Below are positions 1-8,799 of a stretch of DNA of 36,982 nt, in pieces (position 1 is the stretch's first letter; each line of letters opens with the position of its first letter). A program made the position numbers and the translations under genes. The DNA comes from Flavobacteriales bacterium (lineage in GTDB: Bacteria > Bacteroidota > Bacteroidia > Flavobacteriales_D > Parvicellaceae), in the NCBI GenBank assembly GCA_029251405.1, contig JAQXDK010000034.1:1-36982 (forward strand), written 5' to 3'. A model generated the notes under the pieces. It saw nothing but the letters and a program-made list of their open reading frames with translations. It was not told where the DNA came from and did not search any database.

Positions 1-3000
1 AACCCATTCACTTTGACAGGATTAAATCCTGGACAGAATGTAGATATTTATATTCAATCTAATTGTGGAAGTGGTGATTTAAGTTTATGGTCTAGTCCAA
101 TTAATATTCAAACCCCTTGTGGAATAGCAATTGCTCCTTATTTTGATAATTTTGATACTGGGATTCCATGTTGGACACAAGATCAAAATGATGTCTTTGA
201 TTGGACTTTAAATTCTGGAGGAACACCATCTAGTGGTACAGGTCCTTCTGATGATTTATCTTTTGGAGGAGATTATATATATATAGAAACTTCTAGCCCA
301 AGAGTTCAGGGAGATAGAGCCATATTATATTCACCAAATATTGATATCTCAGCTTTAGCTTCTCCACAGTTAAGATTTTTTACCCATATGTTTGGAAGTA
401 ATATAGATTCCTTAATTATTGACTTAACAGATGATGGAGGTTTAACTTACAATAATATTTTTATCAAAAATGGTAATCAAGTAAACCAATGGGTTGAAGA
501 ATCTATATTATTATCAAATTATTCTGATACAATTCAATTCAAAATTACCGGTACTAGAGGTTCTAGCTGGGCTGGGGATATTTCAATTGATAATTTTCAA
601 ATTATAGAGGCCCCAACCTGCCCCAAGCCAACTGCATTATCAGCCTCAAATATAACAGCAACATCCTCAGATTTTTCTTGGACACCTGTTGGAACAGAAA
701 CAGCTTGGAATATTGAAATTGGAACTACTGGGTTCGCTCAAGGAAGTGGTACTACGTCAGTAGTTAATACACCAGCAATATCATTTAGTTCTTTAAGTCC
801 TTTTTCATCATACGATGTTTATGTCCAAGCTGATTGTGGTGGTGATGTTAGTGCTTGGTTTGGACCTGTTTCTTTTACGACTTCTGGTCCTGGAGACTGT
901 TCTTCAAGCTTAACCTATTCTTATACTGATAATAGTACTATTACATCTAGTTTGAAAGGGTTTGTCGCAAATAACCCTGGTGATTACATCACTTTAACAT
1001 TTACTGGTGGTTCTACGGAAAATTGTTGTGACAACTGGTATATAAATGACGCTGCAGATGGTTCTGGAAATACTATTGCATCAGGTGCTGGTTTTATTAC
1101 ATCTTCTTCTAGCGGAGGTATTTTTGAATCATCAACCGGAGAAATTTCTTTTTATGTTCTTTCAGATGGTTCTGTTACCGGAAATCCATTTGTTTTCTCT
1201 GCATCTTGTGTTGCTGCCCCAACTTGCCCCGAGCCAACAGGATTAACAGCTAGTAACATTACTACTAATTCTGCTGATATTACATGGACACCTGGTGGAA
1301 CTGAAACTGCTTGGAACCTTGAATTTGGTCCATCAGGATTTTCTCAAGGTACAGGCACTAATATTTCAGTTGCCAATAATCCGCACACATTATCCGGATT
1401 GAACCCTAGTTCTAACTACGATATTTATATACAGGCAGACTGTGGAAGTGGTGACTTGAGTAATTGGACTGGGCCCTATTCATTCTCTACTTCATGTGGA
1501 ATAGACTTGTCTCCTTATTTTGAAAACTTTGATAGTGGGCTTTCACAATGCTGGATTCAAGAAACTAGTGATCAATTTGATTGGTCAATTAACAGTGGAA
1601 CGACACCTTCAACTCCAACTGGCCCTTCGGATGATATTACGGGTGGAGGTAATTATTTATATATAGAAACATCTTCTCCAAGAACTCCTGGGGACTCTGC
1701 AATAATAAACTCTAACTTTATTGATATTAGTAATTTATCAAATCCAGAATTGAGTTTTTCTTATCACATGTTTGGTGCTTCCATTGGTGAATTATCTATT
1801 TGGATTACTGATGCTACAGGATTATCTAATCAAATTTTCATAAAAAATGGAGATCAGGGCGATCAATGGAATTTTGAATTTATTGATCTTTCTAGCTATT
1901 CAGGTATAGTACAATTCTCAATTATTGGAGCAGTTGGAGATGATGGTACAGGAGTTCAATATTGGGGAGATATTGCTATAGATAATTTTAAAGTGGCGGA
2001 AATTCCAATTTCTGGCACATGGAAATTAGCAACTATTCCAGGGGCTTTAAAAGTAGGACCGAATTTTAATGATGGATCTTGGTGGTCTAGTTCGTTAATG
2101 AATTTATTTGACCGATCTTGTCATTTTGATGATTCCATCACTTTTTCTCCTAACGGTGACTACATTCATCACATGAATGGTAGCACTTTTATTGAAAATT
2201 GGCAAGATGGACAAGGTGATAGATGTGATGTTCCAGTTTATCCTCATGATGGATCGGTGCCAGCAACATGGACTTATGATGCAACTACTTCTCAAGTTAC
2301 ACTAAACGGACTTGGTGCACATATGGGACTACCTAAAGTAAATAACAGCGGAGAAATTTCAGATCCTGCAAATGCTGTTTCTTCTATTACCTATGACATT
2401 TCTTTTTCACCCAATAGAGATACAATGTATTCTGACATTAATTTTGGACCAGGATGGTGGAGATATATTTATGTTAAAAATTCCTTATGCTCTCCAATAA
2501 TTTATACTGATGTAGTTTCATCAGCTTGTAGTAACTATACTTGGCCATTAAGTGGAAATACCTACACTGTTAGCAATAATTCAGATATTATAGAAACTTC
2601 TAATGGGCAAGGGGCTTGTAATGACAGTATTGTTCTTTTGGATTTAACCATTGATTATCCATCATCTGGAACGGATACTATTACTGCTTGTGATAGTTAT
2701 ACTTGGATAAATGGATCAACATATATATTTAGTAATAATACAGCTACACATACTATAACCAATGCAGCTGGTTGCGATAGTGTAGTGACTTTAGATTTAA
2801 CCATTAATTACAGCACTACCGGAACGGATGTAATCACTGCGTGCGATAATTATACGTGGATAGACGGGATTACTTATACGAGTAGTAATAATTCAGCTAT
2901 GCATACTTTAACTAATGCTATTGGTTGCGATAGTGTAGTGACTTTAGATTTAACTATTAATTACAGCACTGCCGGAACAGATGCTATTACCGCTTGTGAC

Positions 3001-5052
3001 AATTATACATGGATAGACGGGGTAACTTATACGAGTAGTAACAATGCAGCTACGCATACTCTTACAAATGCAGTTGGCTGTGATAGTATAGTGACTTTAG
3101 ATTTAACTATTAATTACAGCACTACCGGAACGGATGTAATTTCAGTATGTGATAGTTACACTTGGATAGATGGAGTTACTTATACTTCTAGCAACTTTAA
3201 TGCTAAAGACACGCTGACTAATGCAGTTGGCTGCGATAGTGTAGTTTCACTAAACTTATCTGTCCAGTATTCTACTTCTTCGCTCTCAACAGTTGCATCT
3301 TGTAATAGCTATACTTGGAACGGAATGATGTTATTTTCTAATGGAATTTATGTTTCTACATCTACCAATTCTTCTGGTTGTGTTCAGACGGACAGTTTAG
3401 ATTTAACGATTACCACGTCTAGTACAACTGTAAATGACACGGTATGTGATAGCTATTCATGGAATGGAAATACGTTTAGTACTAGCGGAACCTACTATAA
3501 TCCTAATGGTAGTTGTGTTGATACATTAAACTTAGTAGTGAATTATTCCACTAGTACTTATTTAAGCACCATATCTTGTGATGAATATGTTTGGAATGGC
3601 AATGCCATTACAGGTACAGGGTTGTATTTAAATACTTCTACTAATAGTGATGGATGTCCTCAGTATGATTCATTAGATTTAGTGGTAAACAACAGTACAT
3701 TTGGTACGGATGTGATTACAGCATGTGACAGTTACACTTGGATAGATGGAATTACCTATACGAGTACCAATAACACTGCTCAAGATACTTTAGTTAATGC
3801 AGTAGGTTGTGACAGTATTGTTACCCTAGATTTAAGAATGTATTATACTAATTATGGTACAGATGTGATAGCTGTGTGTGATAGCTTAACTTGGATAGAT
3901 GGAATTACTTACACAAGTAGTAATAATACGGCAACTGATACTTTAATGAATATAGATGGTTGTGACAGTATTGTAACCTTAGATTTAACGATTAATTATT
4001 CGATAGCAACGAATGATAGTTTAGTGGTTTGTGATGTTGCTAATTGGAATGGCAATTTATATACAACAACTGGGATATATGTAGATACGTTACAGACGAT
4101 ACATGGATGTGATAGTATAGTTACGATGGATTTGGTAGTGAATTATTCAATAGCGACTAATGATAGTTTAGTGGTTTGTGATAGTGCATTATGGAATGGA
4201 AATACGTATACAACAACAGGAACTTATGTGGATATTTTACAGACGATACATGGATGTGATAGTGTGGTTACGATGGATTTAGTGGTGAATTATTCCATAG
4301 CAACTAATGACAGTTTAGTGGTATGTGACAGTGCATTATGGAATGGGAATAACTACACAACAACTGGGATATATGTAGATACGTTACAGACGATACATGG
4401 ATGTGATAGTGTGGTTACAATGGATTTAGTAGTAAACTATAGTGCAAGTTCTATTGATACTGTAATAGCGTGTTATGAGTACCTATGGAATGGGAATAAC
4501 TACACAACAACTGGGATATATTTAGATACGCTACAGACGATATACGGTTGCGATAGTTTAGCTACATTAGATTTAACGGTTGTTGATTTAAGTGTTAGTA
4601 TTGATACTGCACAATTAACCCTTGTGGCAAACATTATTGGTGGTATGGGGCCATTTAATTATACTTGGAATACAGGTGAAACAGTTGCAACTATAACCCC
4701 AACAGCTAACGGTCAATATTGGTTAGTGGTAGTTGATATCAATGGATGTAGTTCTGACACAGTGTTTTTTGATGTCACCTACTTGCCAAATGTCGGAATA
4801 GTTGATAATGGAAAGCCGATGATTATTAATGTTTATCCAAACCCAACACTAGGAAATGTTACCATTGACATAGTAAATCAACAAACCGATGTACAAATAA
4901 CATTGTATGACATGTATGGGAAACTAGTTTACTTAAATAAATACCAGGATTCTAAACTAATAGAGTTTAGTTTTGATGCTCCACCAGGAATATATTACTT
5001 AGATATAAAATCTGGTGAGAGGTCTTCAAGACATAAAATTATTAATCTATAA
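1..5052 (+). CDS. Giant T9SS-secreted multidomain adhesin-like protein, 5' end missing
   Basis: The reading frame is open from base 1, so the true start lies upstream; 1683 codons are present. Order by nucleotide: end of an FnIII domain (to about 115); MAM-like domain (136-609); FnIII (616-890); Cys-rich CUB-like domain (898-1215); FnIII (1222-1490); second MAM-like domain (1498-2001); a Trp/Gly-rich beta domain (2008-2487); 14 tandem Cys-paired repeats (2506-4590); an Ig/PKD-like domain (4591-4790); and a type A T9SS sorting domain with the VYPNP motif near 4828 and a short basic end (RSSRHKIINL). Inference: it is exported by the Sec system, crosses the outer membrane by T9SS and is anchored or released at the surface, where FnIII/MAM domains suggest adhesion. 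No catalytic domain is visible. The gene ends at a hairpin facing the convergent downstream gene. Substrate or partner is unknown. Confidence 0.9.
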   Translation, partial: NPFTLTGLNPGQNVDIYIQSNCGSGDLSLWSSPINIQTPCGIAIAPYFDNFDTGIPCWTQDQNDVFDWTLNSGGTPSSGTGPSDDLSFGGDYIYIETSSPRVQGDRAILYSPNIDISALASPQLRFFTHMFGSNIDSLIIDLTDDGGLTYNNIFIKNGNQVNQWVEESILLSNYSDTIQFKITGTRGSSWAGDISIDNFQIIEAPTCPKPTALSASNITATSSDFSWTPVGTETAWNIEIGTTGFAQGSGTTSVVNTPAISFSSLSPFSSYDVYVQADCGGDVSAWFGPVSFTTSGPGDCSSSLTYSYTDNSTITSSLKGFVANNPGDYITLTFTGGSTENCCDNWYINDAADGSGNTIASGAGFITSSSSGGIFESSTGEISFYVLSDGSVTGNPFVFSASCVAAPTCPEPTGLTASNITTNSADITWTPGGTETAWNLEFGPSGFSQGTGTNISVANNPHTLSGLNPSSNYDIYIQADCGSGDLSNWTGPYSFSTSCGIDLSPYFENFDSGLSQCWIQETSDQFDWSINSGTTPSTPTGPSDDITGGGNYLYIETSSPRTPGDSAIINSNFIDISNLSNPELSFSYHMFGASIGELSIWITDATGLSNQIFIKNGDQGDQWNFEFIDLSSYSGIVQFSIIGAVGDDGTGVQYWGDIAIDNFKVAEIPISGTWKLATIPGALKVGPNFNDGSWWSSSLMNLFDRSCHFDDSITFSPNGDYIHHMNGSTFIENWQDGQGDRCDVPVYPHDGSVPATWTYDATTSQVTLNGLGAHMGLPKVNNSGEISDPANAVSSITYDISFSPNRDTMYSDINFGPGWWRYIYVKNSLCSPIIYTDVVSSACSNYTWPLSGNTYTVSNNSDIIETSNGQGACNDSIVLLDLTIDYPSSGTDTITACDSYTWINGSTYIFSNNTATHTITNAAGCDSVVTLDLTINYSTTGTDVITACDNYTWIDGITYTSSNNSAMHTLTNAIGCDSVVTLDLTINYSTAGTDAITACDNYTWIDGVTYTSSNNAATHTLTNAVGCDSIVTLDLTINYSTTGTDVISVCDSYTWIDGVTYTSSNFNAKDTLTNAVGCDSVVSLNLSVQYSTSSLSTVASCNSYTWNGMMLFSNGIYVSTSTNSSGCVQTDSLDLTITTSSTTVNDTVCDSYSWNGNTFSTSGTYYNPNGSCVDTLNLVVNYSTSTYLSTISCDEYVWNGNAITGTGLYLNTSTNSDGCPQYDSLDLVVNNSTFGTDVITACDSYTWIDGITYTSTNNTAQDTLVNAVGCDSIVTLDLRMYYTNYGTDVIAVCDSLTWIDGITYTSSNNTATDTLMNIDGCDSIVTLDLTINYSIATNDSLVVCDVANWNGNLYTTTGIYVDTLQTIHGCDSIVTMDLVVNYSIATNDSLVVCDSALWNGNTYTTTGTYVDILQTIHGCDSVVTMDLVVNYSIATNDSLVVCDSALWNGNNYTTTGIYVDTLQTIHGCDSVVTMDLVVNYSASSIDTVIACYEYLWNGNNYTTTGIYLDTLQTIYGCDSLATLDLTVVDLSVSIDTAQLTLVANIIGGMGPFNYTWNTGETVATITPTANGQYWLVVVDINGCSSDTVFFDVTYLPNVGIVDNGKPMIINVYPNPTLGNVTIDIVNQQTDVQITLYDMYGKLVYLNKYQDSKLIEFSFDAPPGIYYLDIKSGERSSRHKIINL
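2506..4590 (+). repeat. 14-unit protein-coding tandem repeat, mostly 147 or 153 bp
   Basis: Units start at 2506, 2662, 2815, 2968, 3121, 3274, 3421, 3550, 3697, 3850, 4003, 4150, 4297 and 4444. Units 2-5, 9 and 10 encode 51 residues with an ACDSYTWIDG core; units 6, 8 and 11-14 encode 49 residues with a WNGN core; unit 1 has 52 and unit 7 has 43. Nearly every unit has two Cys (positions 10 and 36-38), suggesting a disulfide within or between repeats. Units 12 and 13 differ at only 3 of 49 residues, and units 13 and 14 share an identical 38-nt block (4337-4374 and 4484-4521), signs of recent duplication or conversion. This is a coding repeat and not a CRISPR array. Confidence 0.93.
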
Positions 5053-5054
5053 AT

Positions 5055-5088
5055 AAGTAATGGCCAGATAATTATTTGGCTATTACTT
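5055..5088. terminator. Hairpin between convergent genes, possible bidirectional terminator
   Basis: A 12-bp stem (5055-5066 with 5077-5088, one G-U pair) closes a 10-nt loop. It lies just after the stop of the adhesin gene and includes the stop codon of the convergent gene at 5072. There is no long U tract on either side, so termination is plausible but not certain. Confidence 0.45.
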
Positions 5089-6661
5089 TACCAAACTGAG
5101 TACTTCCATTTTTGTGATAAAGTCTTACCAAAACGACTTGATCAGAGACCTTAGAAAATATTTCTTGTTTATCGTAATTTTTTTGAAAGTAAATATTAGT
5201 TAATTCACTTATATTTTCTGAATAAATTAAGTTTCCACCAAGATTATAAAATTCAATTTTATTAATTTCTCTTGATAACCAATTAGACTCTACTGTAAAA
5301 CTTTTTCCAACTGGATTTGGAAATATTCTTATTGAATTATTTTGTAAATAATTATAATTAATACTTGTCATTCCATTTTGGTTTAAGGAGTCTAAATCTA
5401 GAGTTTCATCACCAACCATATAGTCTGTAAAGAGACAGAAAATCACAAACATTTCGTCAGTTGTGTTTAAACCACCACAAATTGTTTGAGGAGGTGTATT
5501 GGGATTGTGTAAATTTGCAGATGTATTATCGTAAAAAGCAGATGCTTTTATAGTACTTCCAGGATCAATTTTTAGCATTTTTTTAAAATGATAAGATCCT
5601 TGCCATTCAAAATCCCAGTTAGGAACCTTAATAAATTTACTTGTATCTCCATTTGAGTTTAAACCATAAGTTTCAATGGATTTCCCAATTAAATGCATGT
5701 GAGGGAATATACCAAAAAGGGATAATATTGGAGATGAATTTGGTATTTGATATGAGTCATTTACAGTCTTTGTCTGATTTGGAGGAACGCAAAAACTAAT
5801 GTTTTGTATAATTGGATTTATTTCAATTTCTCTAAACTGATTTACTTGATCTGGATAAAAATAAAAGTGAACTTTTGTACTGTCCATCATCCCTAAAGAC
5901 CCAACAGGATAGTGCATTGCCAATATAACATTACTATTTGCTGGAAAACTCATTCCAAATGCCATATTTTCGTCTCCAGGATAAGTAATCGGTAAAGAAC
6001 CAGGTGTAAATTCTCCAACTAAAATACCGTTACTTGGTCCCATACAGTTATTTTCTATCCCAATTGTTGAGTTACCAGTTGGATCAATATAGACTAAACA
6101 ATGGTGGACTATAGAATTATTTCCAGGAACAACTTCAACAGACCTTATTTTTTTATCTGTCAGCAGTTGACTTGGGATAGTAAAACATACGTAGTCATCG
6201 GCTTGAAAGGCATTACTGCTATAGGTTGGAGCCTGAATAGTTAAGTCAGGAGTTCCAAGTTGAGGTCCTGAAGTATTATAGCTTGGAGGGGATGGTAACA
6301 TATTAGGATTTCCTTCAGGAGCTCCAAAACCAATCCAATCGTTAATTAAATTTATTTCTTGATTAGTTAATACTCTTTCATGTCTAAACCTAGTATAGTT
6401 AGTGTCTGGAGGCCAAGGAGGCATGTACCCACTTAATACTGAAGATTGTATCTCGTTTCTCCTACTGAACGCATCTTGATAATTAATTAAAGAAAATGGA
6501 CCGACGCCACCCGAATGATGACATCCTGTGCAATTAGTATAAAAAATTGGTGCAATATGCTCGCTAAAAGTTATAACTCTGGTATTTGAATTTTTAGAGT
6601 TATTTAAAATAAAGGAGCTTATTAAAAAAACAAGAATAGATAAAGGAAATAATTTTTTCAT
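5072..6661 (-). CDS. Secreted heme c plus PHM-like copper monooxygenase, T9SS type A
   Basis: 529 residues. N-terminal signal peptide (about 1-20). A c-type heme domain follows, with CTGCHH (C44, C47, H48) and a likely distal Met80 in GYMPPWPPD. Residues about 135-415 resemble copper type II monooxygenases of the peptidylglycine hydroxylase (PHM)/DBM class: HH at 186-187 and H250 (MHYP) fit the CuH site, while H321 and H323 (HMH) and M404 fit the CuM site. The C terminus (about 440-529) has FPNP at 447-450 and reads as a type A T9SS sorting domain. Inference: a surface or secreted oxidase/hydroxylase in which the heme could feed electrons to the copper centre. Substrate is unknown. It may be cotranscribed with the tRNA gene 45 nt upstream. 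ATG start at 6661. Confidence 0.82.
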   Translation of the reverse strand: MKKLFPLSILVFLISSFILNNSKNSNTRVITFSEHIAPIFYTNCTGCHHSGGVGPFSLINYQDAFSRRNEIQSSVLSGYMPPWPPDTNYTRFRHERVLTNQEINLINDWIGFGAPEGNPNMLPSPPSYNTSGPQLGTPDLTIQAPTYSSNAFQADDYVCFTIPSQLLTDKKIRSVEVVPGNNSIVHHCLVYIDPTGNSTIGIENNCMGPSNGILVGEFTPGSLPITYPGDENMAFGMSFPANSNVILAMHYPVGSLGMMDSTKVHFYFYPDQVNQFREIEINPIIQNISFCVPPNQTKTVNDSYQIPNSSPILSLFGIFPHMHLIGKSIETYGLNSNGDTSKFIKVPNWDFEWQGSYHFKKMLKIDPGSTIKASAFYDNTSANLHNPNTPPQTICGGLNTTDEMFVIFCLFTDYMVGDETLDLDSLNQNGMTSINYNYLQNNSIRIFPNPVGKSFTVESNWLSREINKIEFYNLGGNLIYSENISELTNIYFQKNYDKQEIFSKVSDQVVLVRLYHKNGSTQFGKVIAK

Positions 6662-6706
6662 TTCTAAAGGATTGACAAATCTTGAAAAAGATTAGGTTTA
6701 AAAAAG

Positions 6707-6777
6707 AGGTCTCGATCGGATTCGAACCGATGTAGATGGTTTTGCAGACCACTGCCTAGCCACTCGGCCACGAGACC
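6707..6777 (-). tRNA. tRNA-Cys (anticodon GCA)
   Basis: A full cloverleaf folds on the minus strand: 7-bp acceptor stem (6771-6777 with 6708-6714), anticodon stem GTGGT/ACCAT, loop CTGCAAA with anticodon GCA at 6743-6745, T loop TTCGAAT, and U at the discriminator position (6707), which is the known identity base for Cys. The variable arm is 4 nt, ruling out Ser or Leu. CCA is not encoded. Confidence 0.96.
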
Positions 6778-6791
6778 TTTTAATTGAATTA

Positions 6792-6821
6792 CAAAAGTAT
6801 AACTTCCAGTGAAATAAACAA
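6792..6821 (-). promoter_or_regulatory. Bacteroidota-type promoter for tRNA-Cys
   Basis: On the minus strand TTG (6819-6821) is followed after 19 nt by TACTTTTG (6792-6799), a perfect TAnnTTTG -7 box for the Bacteroidota primary sigma factor. Transcription would start around 6786, about nine bases before the mature tRNA. Confidence 0.7.
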
Positions 6822-6822
6822 T

Positions 6823-7173
6823 TTATTCTTCAACAACAACTGATACATACTCAACATCGCCATTTATTGGAGGATTAATTTTTTTAATTTCTATTTTACA
6901 GTTGGTTACAAGATTAAAAGATTTTTTAATTGTATTAACTATTTCATAGGCAACTGACTCAATTAACTTTTTATCATTTTTCATCTTTGAAATAACAACT
7001 TCTTTAATGGCAACATAATCCACCGTTTTAGTTAAATCATCAGCTTTAGCTGCAGACTTGAAATCACAATGTACCTCAATATCAATAATATAATCAGCTC
7101 CGATTTTGGTTTCTTCACTTAAACAACCATGAAATGAATAGGTTCTAATTCCTTGAACTTTTATAATATTCAT
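6823..7173 (-). CDS. folB: Dihydroneopterin aldolase
   Basis: 116 residues, the normal length. FolB splits 7,8-dihydroneopterin to 6-hydroxymethyl-dihydropterin and glycolaldehyde in folate synthesis, in the cytoplasm. The family landmarks are present: the acidic residue pair E20/E21 after FHGCL, Tyr53 (in TVDY) and the catalytic Lys98 (KKINPP), matching the E. coli numbering for Tyr53 and Lys98. It starts one base after the gltX stop, so the two genes form one transcription unit and folB translation is probably coupled to gltX. ATG at 7173. Confidence 0.94.
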   Translation of the reverse strand: MNIIKVQGIRTYSFHGCLSEETKIGADYIIDIEVHCDFKSAAKADDLTKTVDYVAIKEVVISKMKNDKKLIESVAYEIVNTIKKSFNLVTNCKIEIKKINPPINGDVEYVSVVVEE

Positions 7174-7174
7174 C

Positions 7175-8719
7175 TTAATTTGACTTTTCTAAATATAGAT
7201 TTCCAAAAAAGATGGATCTTTCTTGATGTCTTTTCATTACCTCTTCTTTACCTAGAAGTGCCATTATCTCAAACAATGAAGGTCCCATTCCTTTACCTGT
7301 TAAAATCAATCTTAAATTTGGTAAAACAGCACCCATACCTATTTCTCTTGACTCAGTGAACTTTTTAAATACTTCTTCAGTTGAAATAGCACTGAAAACA
7401 GTATCACTATTTAATATTTTAAAAAAATCATTTACAATTTCAAGAGTATTTGATTTCCATTTTTTTTTAAATGTTTTTTCATTAAAATCTAATGGCATTT
7501 TAAAGAAATAATCTTCAGACAATAAATCTGAAGAAAAAGTTGCTCTTTCTTTCATAAGCCCTATTACCTGACTCAGATAAGTATCGCTTACGTCGTACTC
7601 ACAAACTTCCCTTACTAATGAAACAAGATCTGAGTTAGACATTTCTCTTAAATGTTGTTGATTGAACCATTTAGATTTATCTGGATCGAACTTAGCACCA
7701 CTTTTACCAACTCTATCTAATGAAAAGTCAGTAATTAATTCTTTTAAAGAATAAACTTCTTTAGAAGTACCTGGATTCCAACCTAAGAAAGCTAACATAT
7801 TTACAAATGATTCAGAAAAATAGCCTTTTTCCCTATAGCCTGAGGATATTTCTTTGGTTTCTGGATCTTGCCACTCAAGCGGAAAAACTGGGAATCCTAA
7901 TCGGTCTCCATCTCGTTTACTTAATTTACCATTTCCATCGGGTTTTAAAATTAATGGAAGGTGAGCAAATTTAGGCATGAATTCTTCCCAATCTAAAAAC
8001 TTATACAACAACACATGTAATGGTGCAGAAGGGAGCCATTCCTCGCCTCTTATAACATGAGTTATTTTCATTAAATAGTCGTCAACCACATTTGCTAAAT
8101 GATAAGTAGGCATTCCATCTCCTTTAAAAATAACTTTATCGTCCATATTGTTAGTGTTAACAATTACCCAGCCTCTTATCTCGTCATAAAACCTAACGTC
8201 CTCATTCCTTGGCATTTTTATTCTTATAGTGTAGGACTCCTTATTTTGAATTCTTTTCTCTACTTCTTCACTGGAAAGTGATAATGAATTTTTCATAGAG
8301 TTTCTTGAAATAGAATTGTACTGCCAATTAGGCATCTTGGCTTTTTTAGCCAATAATCTCATATTTTCTAACTCTTCAGCAGTATCAAATGCATAATATG
8401 CATTTCCAGATGTTACAAGCTTATCTGCGTATTCTTTATATAAATGTTTTCTTTCGGATTGCCTGTAGGGTCCGTATGTATTGTTTTCTAACCCTGGTCC
8501 TTCATCCATTTTAAGTCCGCACCATTTTAACGATTCAATAATATAATGCTCAGCTCCTTTGACATATCTATTTTGATCTGTGTCCTCAATCCTTAATATA
8601 AAATCACCTTGGTGTTTTTTTGCGAATAAATAATTATACAAAGCTGTTCTTATTCCGCCCATGTGAAGTGGACCTGTTGGGCTGGGAGCAAACCTTACTC
8701 GAATTTTTTGTTCAGACAT
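7175..8719 (-). CDS. gltX: Glutamyl-tRNA synthetase
   Basis: 514 residues, typical for Bacteroidota GltX. It charges tRNA-Glu with glutamate, using ATP. The class I signatures are clear: the HIGH-type motif HMGG at 19-22 after RFAPSPTGPL, and the KMSKS-type motif KLSKR at 265-269. The C-terminal helical anticodon-binding region runs from about 330 to the end. ATG at 8719 is preceded by a possible promoter box. It overlaps no neighbour; folB follows at one base spacing. Nothing in the sequence separates a discriminating from a non-discriminating enzyme. Confidence 0.97.
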   Translation of the reverse strand: MSEQKIRVRFAPSPTGPLHMGGIRTALYNYLFAKKHQGDFILRIEDTDQNRYVKGAEHYIIESLKWCGLKMDEGPGLENNTYGPYRQSERKHLYKEYADKLVTSGNAYYAFDTAEELENMRLLAKKAKMPNWQYNSISRNSMKNSLSLSSEEVEKRIQNKESYTIRIKMPRNEDVRFYDEIRGWVIVNTNNMDDKVIFKGDGMPTYHLANVVDDYLMKITHVIRGEEWLPSAPLHVLLYKFLDWEEFMPKFAHLPLILKPDGNGKLSKRDGDRLGFPVFPLEWQDPETKEISSGYREKGYFSESFVNMLAFLGWNPGTSKEVYSLKELITDFSLDRVGKSGAKFDPDKSKWFNQQHLREMSNSDLVSLVREVCEYDVSDTYLSQVIGLMKERATFSSDLLSEDYFFKMPLDFNEKTFKKKWKSNTLEIVNDFFKILNSDTVFSAISTEEVFKKFTESREIGMGAVLPNLRLILTGKGMGPSLFEIMALLGKEEVMKRHQERSIFFGNLYLEKSN

Positions 8720-8739
8720 ATCTTAAAATGATTAAAACG

Positions 8740-8747
8740 CGAAAGTA
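8740..8747 (-). promoter_or_regulatory. Possible -7 box upstream of gltX
   Basis: TACTTTCG on the minus strand resembles the TAnnTTTG box with one change and lies 20 nt from the gltX start codon in the only gap between gltX and the preceding gene. No good TTG -33 element sits at the usual distance, so confidence is limited. Confidence 0.35.
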
Positions 8748-8799
8748 ATGCTTATAGCTATAACGGAAAATACATTTGGCGATTATTTTCCCGATAATA

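Noticed and set aside
2104-2295. Minus-strand 63-codon open frame inside the adhesin gene
   Set aside because: It is a shadow of a well-supported coding frame, lacks family resemblance and has no promoter.
2506-4590. Tandem repeats as a CRISPR or satellite array
   Set aside because: Units are 129-156 bp, coding, in frame, and differ by codon-level changes; there are no short identical repeats with unique spacers.
6707-6777. tRNA-Ser or tRNA-Leu, because of the GGCCGAGTGG D-arm
   Set aside because: The variable arm is only 4 nt, the anticodon is GCA and the discriminator is U, all fitting Cys.
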